Source of the DNA: a virus
DNA length: 27,492 nt
Direction: 5' to 3' (one strand)
Virus record (IMG/VR): IMGVR_UViG_3300021962_000520
Span: 1-27,492 of that record
Each line of letters opens with the position of its first letter. Position 1 is the stretch's first letter. Below are positions 4,921 to 11,972 of the stretch, in pieces. The notes under the pieces are model-generated. The model did not search any database and was not told the DNA's origin. It saw only the letters and a list, made by a program, of their open reading frames with translations. The position numbers and the translations under genes were made by a program.

Positions 4921-6111
4921 TTAAAGATTTTTTAACATTTTCTTTTTTCTATATGATGATAGATAATTATTTTCAATTATAGTTTGTCTTTGAGAATTTA
5001 TTCTATCTATTTCTTCTTGAGATAAACCTGTATCTTTAGCTTCTTCAGTGTCTATAAAACCATCATTGTTATCATCATATTTATCTAATATTTCTTCATC
5101 AGTTAAATTAGCTCTAATCATATCATTTATAACTTGGTTAGATATTTCTAATCTAGCATCATGATCATCTTTAATTATTTCTTCAATAGCTTCTTTTTGT
5201 TCTTCTTCTGTTAAATCACTATTAATTATTTCTTGATACTTTTCAGATGTTTGTTTTATCTCATTTTCTAAATCATCATAAGCATCAACTACTTTTCTCA
5301 TACCTTCTACTTTTTCTTCAATAGGTGTTTCATCACGTTTAGTAAGTTGAGTAAAGGCAAAGTTAGCAGCTATTACAAGAGCAATAGCTAATGGATCAAA
5401 TACAAATATAATAACTAATATGTACCAGTTAATGATTCTGTCCATGGCAACTCCAGTAAGTTGACTTAAATATTTTAAAGGACCTAATTCACTTTCAACT
5501 ATAGATTTAGTTTTAACTTCTAATATTTTAGATTCTAAACTGAAAATAGAATCATTAACTACATCTATTTTGGCTGATAATTTTTCATTTGATTTTGATG
5601 CTGATTCAATATTACGAATAGCAGCATTATTTGATCTAACTACTAAATTACCTTTTTTATCTGTGTATTGAGTTGTTGAAGCTTGAGATAAAGTACCTTG
5701 TAATGTTGCTATTGATTGTTTTTCTTTTAAAATATTGTCTCTAGTTTCTTCAAATAATTTCTTTTTAGATTCTAAAGCTGTTATTTTAGATTCAACAATA
5801 CTAGTTTGGTCTGCTGTTTTCTGATAGGCAGCTGATAAATAACCATATATACCTGCTGATGTTATTAGAATTAAAACACCTGCTGCTATTGTTAAATAAA
5901 TTTTAAGTAATTTAGGTAATGTTTTTCTATATTGGTAAAGTAAAGAAGCTATCACTAATTTAGCTACTTCTAAAGAAGCAGCCATAATCATTACAGCTAA
6001 ACCAGCTCCAGCAAATAACATACTTAAACCAGTAACACTATAAAATGCAGCTGATGCACTAACAGATAATGCTGATAATGCTATAATATATGGAAACAAT
6101 TTTTTATTCAT
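4921..6111 (-). CDS. Multi-span membrane protein with coiled coil and EF-hand
   Basis: 396 residues. Three hydrophobic segments occur in the first 90 residues, then a long coiled coil (about 100-205, Lys/Glu/Ser-rich), a fourth hydrophobic span near 225-255 (YILVIIFVFDPLAIALVIAA), an acidic helical region and a Ca2+-binding EF-hand loop DDNNDGFIDTEE near 347-358, ending KKKMLKNL. The layout suggests an inner-membrane protein with a large domain between spans. Similar proteins occur in T4-type phages without known function. It lies next to holin-like and endolysin genes, so a lysis or envelope role is possible but unproven. A class 2 box precedes it. Confidence 0.65.
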   Translation of the reverse strand: MNKKLFPYIIALSALSVSASAAFYSVTGLSMLFAGAGLAVMIMAASLEVAKLVIASLLYQYRKTLPKLLKIYLTIAAGVLILITSAGIYGYLSAAYQKTADQTSIVESKITALESKKKLFEETRDNILKEKQSIATLQGTLSQASTTQYTDKKGNLVVRSNNAAIRNIESASKSNEKLSAKIDVVNDSIFSLESKILEVKTKSIVESELGPLKYLSQLTGVAMDRIINWYILVIIFVFDPLAIALVIAANFAFTQLTKRDETPIEEKVEGMRKVVDAYDDLENEIKQTSEKYQEIINSDLTEEEQKEAIEEIIKDDHDARLEISNQVINDMIRANLTDEEILDKYDDNNDGFIDTEEAKDTGLSQEEIDRINSQRQTIIENNYLSSYRKKKMLKNL

Positions 6112-6123
6112 ACTTTAATGTAT

Positions 6124-6134
6124 GTAATAAATAA
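6124..6134 (-). promoter_or_regulatory. Class 2 box (variant) before the 396-aa gene
   Basis: Minus strand TTATTTATTAC in the 24-nt gap before the ATG at 6111, matching the variant form ATATTTATTAC in 10 of 11 positions. It is weaker than the exact copies. Confidence 0.35.
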
Positions 6135-6135
6135 G

Positions 6136-6537
6136 TTATTTTTCTTTATGTTTATCAATCTTATCTAAGATTGTTGTTAAGGCTTCATTTTTAATAAATC
6201 CAGCCTGTTCCGCATTTTTTAAAGCGCTAATAACTTGGAATACAATTAATGGAATTAATATTGTTTCTGATAACCATGATGTTCCTTTAAAACCTGCTTC
6301 AACTATTATTAATGCAGTTAATGTAACAATCCAAGCAACTAATGTTTTAAGAATTCTAACAGCTTTATATGTTTTAAATCCTTCTCTTTTAGTTCCAGCT
6401 ATTACACCAAAAAAACCATCCATGAATATTACAGCTACAACAGCAAGATACTGATCTGAATTTTCCATTGCTAAGTTAAAGAAATAACTACATACAAAGG
6501 CAAATGCTGTTGATGTTACTAGTAATGTTGTCTTCAT
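6136..6537 (-). CDS. Holin-like membrane protein
   Basis: 133 residues with about four hydrophobic segments (4-22, 32-48, 64-84, 90-108) and a charged C-terminal helix (EALTTILDKIDKHKEK). The motif MDGFFGVIAGTKREGFKTYK, a short cytoplasmic basic loop after the second span, resembles the phage holin family related to toxin-secretion/lysis holins. A holin forms inner-membrane lesions that release the endolysin, which is encoded two genes upstream in the same run. It has a 1-nt gap to the upstream gene. Another membrane protein (7749-8009) could share or take the role. Confidence 0.6.
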   Translation of the reverse strand: MKTTLLVTSTAFAFVCSYFFNLAMENSDQYLAVVAVIFMDGFFGVIAGTKREGFKTYKAVRILKTLVAWIVTLTALIIVEAGFKGTSWLSETILIPLIVFQVISALKNAEQAGFIKNEALTTILDKIDKHKEK

Positions 6538-6538
6538 G

Positions 6539-6916
6539 TTATCCTATTTCATCATCTAAATGATCTGGAATACCGTCACCATCTACATCAGTAATCTCAC
6601 TATATCCTAAAGCTTTCATAAACTGGGCAACTCTTTCTTTTAAATCATTATCACTGTCAGCAAACCAATCTTCTTTAATATTATCATGGCTTAATACAGT
6701 AGTTAAAGCTGTATAAAGACTATCAATATGTTCTACTAAATAGATATCAGCTGCTGTAAAATCTAAACTGAAAGCATAATCATCGATTTGAGGGATTTTT
6801 AATAAACTATCTGTTTTACCTATTTTCTTTTCAGTTGGAATACTTCCTCCAAACTTATGAAAATATTCTCCAATGTAGATATATCCTTGTCCTTCTTTTA
6901 ATTGAAACTCACTCAT
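6539..6916 (-). CDS. Acidic protein with Ca2+-loop-like C-terminus, unknown
   Basis: 125 residues, acidic. It ends in DVDGDGIPDHLDDEIG, which has the spacing of a thrombospondin type 3 / EF-hand-like Ca2+ loop. The rest (EGQGYIYIGEYFHKFGG; FTAADIYLVEHIDSLYTALT) has no family I recognise. Its start overlaps the endolysin stop (TAATG), which places it in the lysis block. No signal peptide is seen. Confidence 0.5.
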   Translation of the reverse strand: MSEFQLKEGQGYIYIGEYFHKFGGSIPTEKKIGKTDSLLKIPQIDDYAFSLDFTAADIYLVEHIDSLYTALTTVLSHDNIKEDWFADSDNDLKERVAQFMKALGYSEITDVDGDGIPDHLDDEIG

Positions 6917-7746
6917 TATTTTAATAAATTATAATACTCGTTAAAATGTTTAATACGATCAGGTAAACCAATTGTTCCACCATTTACTCTTTTAGTAACA
7001 GCAGTTACAGTTCCTTGATCAGCTCCCTTATCACAAATAGCCCACAAACCATTCTTATTAAAGAACCAAGCAGCAGACATTAAAGGATATTTAGTAGCAA
7101 CCAAATCAGGATTAGATAAAATTTCCTCAGGAACAAATTTATCAAAAGCAGAATAATTATCTTTACCTGTTAATTGAATATAACCACGGCCTCTAAATTT
7201 ATATCCTTCTTTTGTAGCCTCAACTCCATTACCCATTCTACCTCCATAAACACGAGAAGCAATAGCTTCAGGTTTACGAGCGTATTGTTCTGCTAAAGCG
7301 GGTGTAAAATATCTTGGGAAGATACCTAATAAACCTTTAGAAGAATAATTTAAGTTTTCTGAAGTTGCTTTCCAACCTCCTGATTCATGACCACATTGTG
7401 CTAAAAAATGAGCTAATCTTAAAGGATTAGTAATATTAAATTTAACAGCTGTATCAGGAATTTGAGCTAATACTGTATCAGGAATATGTCCTTTTAATTT
7501 ATCTAATTTAAATGGACCCGATAAGATTGGAGTTGCAGTTAATGTGGGAGCAGTATCTGGAGTTGTCCCGAACATTTTATTCCATGTTCCGTCTCCTACT
7601 ATACCGTCAGCTGTTAGCCCATTAGCTCTTTGCCATGCCTTAACTGCTTCTTCAGTCTTAGGTCCAAAAGTTCCTATTGCTTCAACGCCTAATTTGGCTT
7701 GAAGTTTTTTAACATTGTCGTTGTTATCACCTCTTTTTAATAACAT
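6916..7746 (-). CDS. Endolysin: peptidoglycan-binding domain + GH19 (chitinase-type) lysozyme
   Basis: 276 residues. Residues 1-60 form a PG_binding_1 domain (LKRGDNNDNVKKLQAKLG; GTFGPKTEEAVKAWQ; DGIVGDGTW). After a Thr/Pro linker, residues 85-275 are a glycoside hydrolase family 19 domain: AHFLAQCGHESGGW with candidate general acid Glu121, second Glu130, and the signature FRGRGYIQLTGKDNY. GH19 endolysins cut the glycan strand of peptidoglycan. There is no signal peptide, consistent with holin-dependent release; holin-like genes lie on both sides. The start lies 2 nt after the upstream stop. Confidence 0.92.
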   Translation of the reverse strand: MLLKRGDNNDNVKKLQAKLGVEAIGTFGPKTEEAVKAWQRANGLTADGIVGDGTWNKMFGTTPDTAPTLTATPILSGPFKLDKLKGHIPDTVLAQIPDTAVKFNITNPLRLAHFLAQCGHESGGWKATSENLNYSSKGLLGIFPRYFTPALAEQYARKPEAIASRVYGGRMGNGVEATKEGYKFRGRGYIQLTGKDNYSAFDKFVPEEILSNPDLVATKYPLMSAAWFFNKNGLWAICDKGADQGTVTAVTKRVNGGTIGLPDRIKHFNEYYNLLK

Positions 7747-7748
7747 AA

Positions 7749-8009
7749 TTAACCTTCTTCTTCTGGGCTTTGATTATCTTTTTTCTTATTAATCCATTTG
7801 TCTACAGATGCAATACCAAATGAACCTAATACCATCACCATAAATCCGTCAAAGATAATCTTGTTAACAACAAATTCTTTACCAGCATAACCAGTAATAA
7901 TATCTACTAAAAAGGCTATACATAACATTAAAAATGCTATAAAGCCTACAACACTCTTTTCATTTATTGAGTTGTTGTCATCAAATAATTGTGAGAAAAA
8001 TTTTTTCAT
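7749..8009 (-). CDS. Small two-span membrane protein (holin/anti-holin candidate)
   Basis: 86 residues with two hydrophobic segments (about 20-40, VVGFIAFLMLCIAFLVDIIT, and 50-68, IIFDGFMVMVLGSFGIASV), a short loop between and a charged C-terminus KKKDNQSPEEEG. Size, two spans and position directly before the endolysin fit a holin-type protein, and Bacteroidota phages often carry such genes here; this is inferred from context. It is preceded by an exact class 2 box. Confidence 0.55.
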   Translation of the reverse strand: MKKFFSQLFDDNNSINEKSVVGFIAFLMLCIAFLVDIITGYAGKEFVVNKIIFDGFMVMVLGSFGIASVDKWINKKKDNQSPEEEG

Positions 8010-8022
8010 TGTTTTTAGGTTT

Positions 8023-8033
8023 ATTATAAATAT
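8023..8033 (-). promoter_or_regulatory. Class 2 box before the lysis block
   Basis: Minus strand ATATTTATAAT in the 28-nt gap before the ATG at 8009. Five other exact copies of this 11-mer lie next to start codons in the window. Confidence 0.5.
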
Positions 8034-8037
8034 GAGT

Positions 8038-8475
8038 TTAAAGTGAATTTATTGAATTTTTTAATGAGGATTCTAATGCTTTAGAAAATGATTTTCGATT
8101 TAATGGAACCTCATTATTTTCAACATCTAAAAACATAGCAAAAATAAAAGTACGTCTTTCACTTTTACCTTTAAAACAACCTGAACCTATACAAGTAGTT
8201 GTTTCTACAATATAGTCTTTACGTAACCATTTTATTCCCATTATATTAACAATCTGTTGTGGAGAATAAATACTATCTATACTAACCCACACATCCATTC
8301 CTTCAGTTGTATCATTTACTGGGTTGTATCCTTTGTTAGATAATAATTCTTCAACTGTTTCTTTAACTCCAAAAGTAACATCTCTAGATTCAACTTTTTG
8401 AATTGTTTGATTATTAGTTACATGAATTTTAATTGGGTTGAGAGATAATAAAGCAGGGATTAGTATATTTAACAT
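8038..8475 (-). CDS. Probable exported protein, unknown
   Basis: 145 residues. A short hydrophobic N-terminus (MLNILIPALLSLNPIKI) may be a signal sequence. The body has mixed strands and helices with one C-x4-C pair in TTTCIGSGCFKGKSE and a C-terminal helix with KALESSLKNSINSL. No domain is recognised. It follows the GEVED/dockerin gene by 11 nt and looks like the last member of the envelope cassette. It has its own class 2 box just upstream. Confidence 0.5.
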   Translation of the reverse strand: MLNILIPALLSLNPIKIHVTNNQTIQKVESRDVTFGVKETVEELLSNKGYNPVNDTTEGMDVWVSIDSIYSPQQIVNIMGIKWLRKDYIVETTTCIGSGCFKGKSERRTFIFAMFLDVENNEVPLNRKSFSKALESSLKNSINSL

Positions 8476-8476
8476 A

Positions 8477-8487
8477 ATTATAAATAT
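8477..8487 (-). promoter_or_regulatory. Class 2 box before the 145-aa gene
   Basis: Minus strand ATATTTATAAT in the 11-nt gap between the GEVED/dockerin gene and the ATG at 8475. RNA starting here would have almost no leader. Confidence 0.45.
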
Positions 8488-9560
8488 TAATTTCTATAAC
8501 CTGTTCGAATTAAATAATAATTTGAATTTCCTTTATTTGTAATTCCACTTAAAGTAATAGTTTGTACCCCTGAATAGGTAGCTTTTAAATTTGAGTTTGA
8601 GTTATTTATTGAATTCCATTCTGTTGAAGAAAAAATTCTATAATTCGGAAGTGGATATCTCCATGTTCTTCCTATTATTCTAGCATAAACTAAATAAACA
8701 TCTGTCACACTTAGATAATCATCATTATTAACATCCATTCTATAGTAATCTTTAGAATTAAAAGTTTGAGATAATATTTTTTGATTAAATGATTGAGCAT
8801 CACTTATCATAGGAGATGAAATAGTTAAACTACTGATTTCAATTTGGAAATCATAAACTGTAGCATCTTTAGTAGATGAGATAGCATATTTACCATTTAT
8901 ATCTGTATTAATAGTACTTTCAAAAGTATAAGTAGAAGATGATTTTAATTTAGAATAAAATTTAACAGGTATATTTTGTATTCCTACTCCTTCAGAATTG
9001 TAAATATAACCTGAATATGAGAAAGGATCTGTAGCACCAACAATTCTGGTTTTAAAATCAAATGTATTTCCATAAGGGTATGTTCCACAAATTACAGGTG
9101 AACCTGAATATTGCATAATAAATCTCATATAAACTTCACCATTATAAACTGAGGTAGGAACTGTAAAGGAAGCAGTAACTGTTTTAGTTCCTGTCCATTG
9201 GTAATTAGCACTATGGACTAACTCACCAGCATCTGTTAATACTCCATTACCATTAAAGTCAATCCAAAGTTTAAAATATTCCATGTAATTACCATTTGTA
9301 ACTCCTGTATATGAAATAGATATACTTTGTCCTGCTTTAATTCTAGGAACAGTATCTTTAGTATAAGCATAATCATAATAACCAGCAGGACTACCACCTG
9401 AAGAAGAAGTAAAACCTGTACTTCCAGCAAATGTTCTACCATTAATAGTTACACTAGAAACATACTCACAACAAAAAGTTGTAGGTCTACTAGCACATAA
9501 AGGTGACTGACTATAAAGATTTGTACTGAATAAAAATACTAATATAATTAACCATCTCAT
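8487..9560 (-). CDS. Secreted GEVED-domain protein with dockerin-like module
   Basis: 357 residues. A signal peptide (MRWLIILVFLFSTNLYS, followed by Q) is followed by a GEVED-type beta domain (about 30-173; signature FKLWIDFNGNGVLTDAGELV) common in Bacteroidota surface proteins. Next come a carboxypeptidase-regulatory-like beta fold (about 180-245) and a dockerin-like module (about 250-300): first helix ISDAQSFNQKIL, then Ca2+ loop DVNNDDYLSVTD and VYLVYARIIGR. The module is closely matched in the type IX-targeted protein at 11973-13862. Unlike that protein, this one lacks a sorting domain. The start overlaps the upstream stop as ATGA. A role in cell-surface assembly is inferred. Confidence 0.75.
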   Translation of the reverse strand: MRWLIILVFLFSTNLYSQSPLCASRPTTFCCEYVSSVTINGRTFAGSTGFTSSSGGSPAGYYDYAYTKDTVPRIKAGQSISISYTGVTNGNYMEYFKLWIDFNGNGVLTDAGELVHSANYQWTGTKTVTASFTVPTSVYNGEVYMRFIMQYSGSPVICGTYPYGNTFDFKTRIVGATDPFSYSGYIYNSEGVGIQNIPVKFYSKLKSSSTYTFESTINTDINGKYAISSTKDATVYDFQIEISSLTISSPMISDAQSFNQKILSQTFNSKDYYRMDVNNDDYLSVTDVYLVYARIIGRTWRYPLPNYRIFSSTEWNSINNSNSNLKATYSGVQTITLSGITNKGNSNYYLIRTGYRN

Positions 9561-10981
9561 ATTTTTAATTTTGCTCCCATTAATATTTGAAAATTAAGAA
9601 TGTCTTGACCAGCTATGTAAGTACCACCTCCTGTTAATCCAATTCCAAATGTTTTAGTTAATTTATAATTTAAATTTAAAAAAGGTATAATAATTGGTTT
9701 AGCATCAAAAATAGATTCTGTATAAAATTTAGAATAAGGAGAATAAATTCCAGCCATAATAATTGTAGCATCTACTGCTTTACCAATTTTTCCTTTATAC
9801 ATAAAACCACCTATAGCTATAGTTGATATTAACTCTTCACCAAATAACTGTCCATAGGTTGCTGATACACCATATAAAGCTGTAAATGATTTGATTGAAT
9901 TAACTCGTATTAATAAAGCATTTGCTGTAGTAGATTTAGGTAATATTCCTAATCCTACTGAAGCAACATTAATATGTTTATGACCATTTTTATTAGTCCC
10001 AATCCAAGAACGTATTGCTGATAAATTACCAATTTTAGCATTAACCATATAATCAGCCGAAAAACCTATTGAGGCTGTACCATCACCTTTTACACGAGTA
10101 AAAGACATAGTACCTCTAGCATCTTGAGAACCATCAGCTCTAGTTTGGACTCCAACAATATCTCCAGTAACTAAGATTGCTGGTTTTTGGGTTTCAGCTT
10201 TAGCTTTACTAGCGGCTTTAGTAGTACTAGCAGACTGTGTTTTTTGTTGTTCAGTCTTAGTATCTTCTATTTGTTGGTCATTTGGTTTTTCTTCTTTGGG
10301 AGTCTCTCCACTATTGTTATTCCCACTCCCGTTACCAGAACTACTACCAGAAGAATTACTGTTATTATTTGAACTATTGCTTCCATTACCTACTGTTCCT
10401 CCTCCAGATCCATTAGACCCGCCTTGATTTTCTGGTGGATTTCCTCCCTCTTGGCCTGTTCCTGTACTTGGATTCGATCCATCATTAGAATTGGAACTAT
10501 TATTATTAGAATTATTGTTAGGATTATTGTTATCATTTTTCTTTTTATTTGTTGTTATACTTCCTGAACCTGAGTTGGTGGTTCCTCCTATATTATTTCC
10601 TATACCTCCTGATACTCCACTTGTTATAGAAGAGAGATCTAAACTTAATAAGTTAGTAACATTACCTATAATATTAGAAACTTGGTTTGTTGAAGTTATA
10701 GTTGTAGTAGTAGTAAGAACACCTTGACAAGGTGATGTTGATTGGTATTTAATATAAATATTATTAATCCAAGTATCAAATGTACCGTCATTTAATTCTC
10801 CATATGTAAATGTTTTTATTTGTCCATAGTATGAAATAACTATAGGAGAACTCATGTCAGCATTAATAAATTTATTTTGTTTAGTGCATGGATCTATATA
10901 ACTATAGATAAAGGATTGCCCACAAAGGGGCAATCCAATTGTTATTAATATTAATAATATTTTAGTTTTTAAAGATACCAT
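9557..10981 (-). CDS. Exported protein with Asn/Ser/Gly-rich linker and probable outer-membrane barrel
   Basis: 474 residues. A signal peptide (about 1-22, LLILITIGLPLCGQ) is followed by a small beta domain with Cys pairs, a Thr/Ser/Gly stretch, then a very Asn/Ser/Gly/Thr-rich low-complexity region (about 130-230) and a Lys/Gln/Thr-rich coil. The last ~210 residues alternate polar and hydrophobic positions in short strands, ending ILMGAKLKI, as in outer-membrane barrels. It overlaps the CsgG-like gene by 20 nt and the GEVED/dockerin gene by 4 nt. It could be a surface-exposed outer-membrane protein or a partner/substrate of the CsgG-like pore. No family is recognised. Confidence 0.6.
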   Translation of the reverse strand: MVSLKTKILLILITIGLPLCGQSFIYSYIDPCTKQNKFINADMSSPIVISYYGQIKTFTYGELNDGTFDTWINNIYIKYQSTSPCQGVLTTTTTITSTNQVSNIIGNVTNLLSLDLSSITSGVSGGIGNNIGGTTNSGSGSITTNKKKNDNNNPNNNSNNNSSNSNDGSNPSTGTGQEGGNPPENQGGSNGSGGGTVGNGSNSSNNNSNSSGSSSGNGSGNNNSGETPKEEKPNDQQIEDTKTEQQKTQSASTTKAASKAKAETQKPAILVTGDIVGVQTRADGSQDARGTMSFTRVKGDGTASIGFSADYMVNAKIGNLSAIRSWIGTNKNGHKHINVASVGLGILPKSTTANALLIRVNSIKSFTALYGVSATYGQLFGEELISTIAIGGFMYKGKIGKAVDATIIMAGIYSPYSKFYTESIFDAKPIIIPFLNLNYKLTKTFGIGLTGGGTYIAGQDILNFQILMGAKLKI

Positions 10982-11657
10982 TCTTGATTAGGTTTTCAAT
11001 TACTTTAGTTGTAGCAGTCTCTAAAGACTTTCTAGTTGCTTTACCTACAGTACTCTGAGAAAACTTCATATCAAGATTTTTAAGAAATGATTCACCTACT
11101 TTTTGTGACTCACCTTCACCTGAACCGATATATATTTGGCCTGTCATGGCATCAACGAAACGAACTTGGAGACGTATGAAAGTAGTGACAACAACTTTAC
11201 TTTTACCTTTTTCCACAGTCTCATCTTCATCAACAGCAAAATCGGCCACAGTAACATAAACAAAGTAACGAGCAGCTTTAATCTTACCCTTTCCATCAAT
11301 GGGCTCTTCAAAGACTCCTTTTTTAGAGGCTTTAAATTGAGTAACCATTCTTTCTTTAATTTCAGATTTTTCTTCTGTAAATATAAATCTTCCTGTTTCA
11401 TCTAAATAATCTAATACTGATTCAGCAAAACCTAAACCAATATTCTTTTCTTGAAGGTCTGGATATAAAGCAAGTACCTTAGTCATATCAACATTGATTA
11501 CCTGGACAGTATATTTTAAACTGTCTGTGTAGTTTGATACTGTTGAGATATCTTTAGTTTCAACAACATCTTGCTCAGTAGTAGTCTTCATAGAACCACA
11601 ACCAGCTAATGTCATAACCACCAAGGTCATAAACTTATTGAACCATTTTTTTACCAT
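10962..11657 (-). CDS. csgG: CsgG-like curli-secretion lipoprotein
   Basis: 231 residues. A lipoprotein signal (KFMTLVVMTLAGC, Cys20) is followed by a CsgG/HfaB-type domain: VQVINVDMTKVLALYPD, the YVYVTVADF-like strand in ARYFVYVTVADFAVDEDE, the membrane-strand region FIRLQVRFVDAMTGQIY, then GSGEGESQKVGESFL and a C-terminal helix of the SLETATTKVIENLI kind. CsgG forms a nonameric outer-membrane channel for unfolded curli subunits. CsgG-type genes are, from memory, also annotated in some marine T4-type phages. It overlaps the upstream 106-aa gene by 7 nt and the barrel gene by 20 nt. No CsgE/CsgF partner or curlin gene is evident. Confidence 0.72.
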   Translation of the reverse strand: MVKKWFNKFMTLVVMTLAGCGSMKTTTEQDVVETKDISTVSNYTDSLKYTVQVINVDMTKVLALYPDLQEKNIGLGFAESVLDYLDETGRFIFTEEKSEIKERMVTQFKASKKGVFEEPIDGKGKIKAARYFVYVTVADFAVDEDETVEKGKSKVVVTTFIRLQVRFVDAMTGQIYIGSGEGESQKVGESFLKNLDMKFSQSTVGKATRKSLETATTKVIENLIKNGIFKN

Positions 11658-11971
11658 GGCTCTTCTTCTTTAGCAGGTTCAGCCTTAGCAGGAGCAGGAG
11701 CAATAGCTGGTTTTTCAATTACACGTTCTTTAATAACAGTGTTAGTACCACCATTTGATTGCTTCTGTTGGTTAGTGTTGTTGTTTTGTAAATTAATAAC
11801 AACAGGAGCACCAGGTGCTGTCTGTTCAGTCTTAACTTCATTTTTAGGCTCTTCACCACCGCCTAAGTGGGTTGCAAACCAGGCACCGCCGGCTGTAACC
11901 GCTGTAGTGATAGCTCCAATAATTGCTTTTTTGGTAGCTGACATTACGCTTTCTTCTTTTTCTTCTGACAT
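11651..11971 (-). CDS. Small membrane protein with Asn/Gln stretch and Pro/Ala/Lys tail
   Basis: 106 residues. A membrane segment near 15-34 (IIGAITTAVTAGGAWFATHL) is followed by a Gly/Glu hinge, an Asn/Gln-rich stretch (NLQNNNTNQQKQSNGG) and a tail rich in Ala, Pro, Lys and Glu ending EEEPW. The tail resembles a periplasm-spanning linker. It lies directly before and overlaps the CsgG-like gene, so it may act with that lipoprotein, for example as an anchor; I do not recognise a family. Confidence 0.55.
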   Translation of the reverse strand: MSEEKEESVMSATKKAIIGAITTAVTAGGAWFATHLGGGEEPKNEVKTEQTAPGAPVVINLQNNNTNQQKQSNGGTNTVIKERVIEKPAIAPAPAKAEPAKEEEPW

Positions 11972-11972
11972 A

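Noticed and set aside
10187-10727. Plus-strand ORFs of 61 and 78 codons rich in Phe/Leu/Val
   Set aside because: They are the antisense of the Asn/Ser/Gly-rich part of the 474-aa gene; the composition is a complement artefact.
11136-11405. ORFs on both strands overlapping the CsgG-like gene
   Set aside because: The CsgG-like frame has a lipobox, family motifs and coupled neighbours; the others are shadows.
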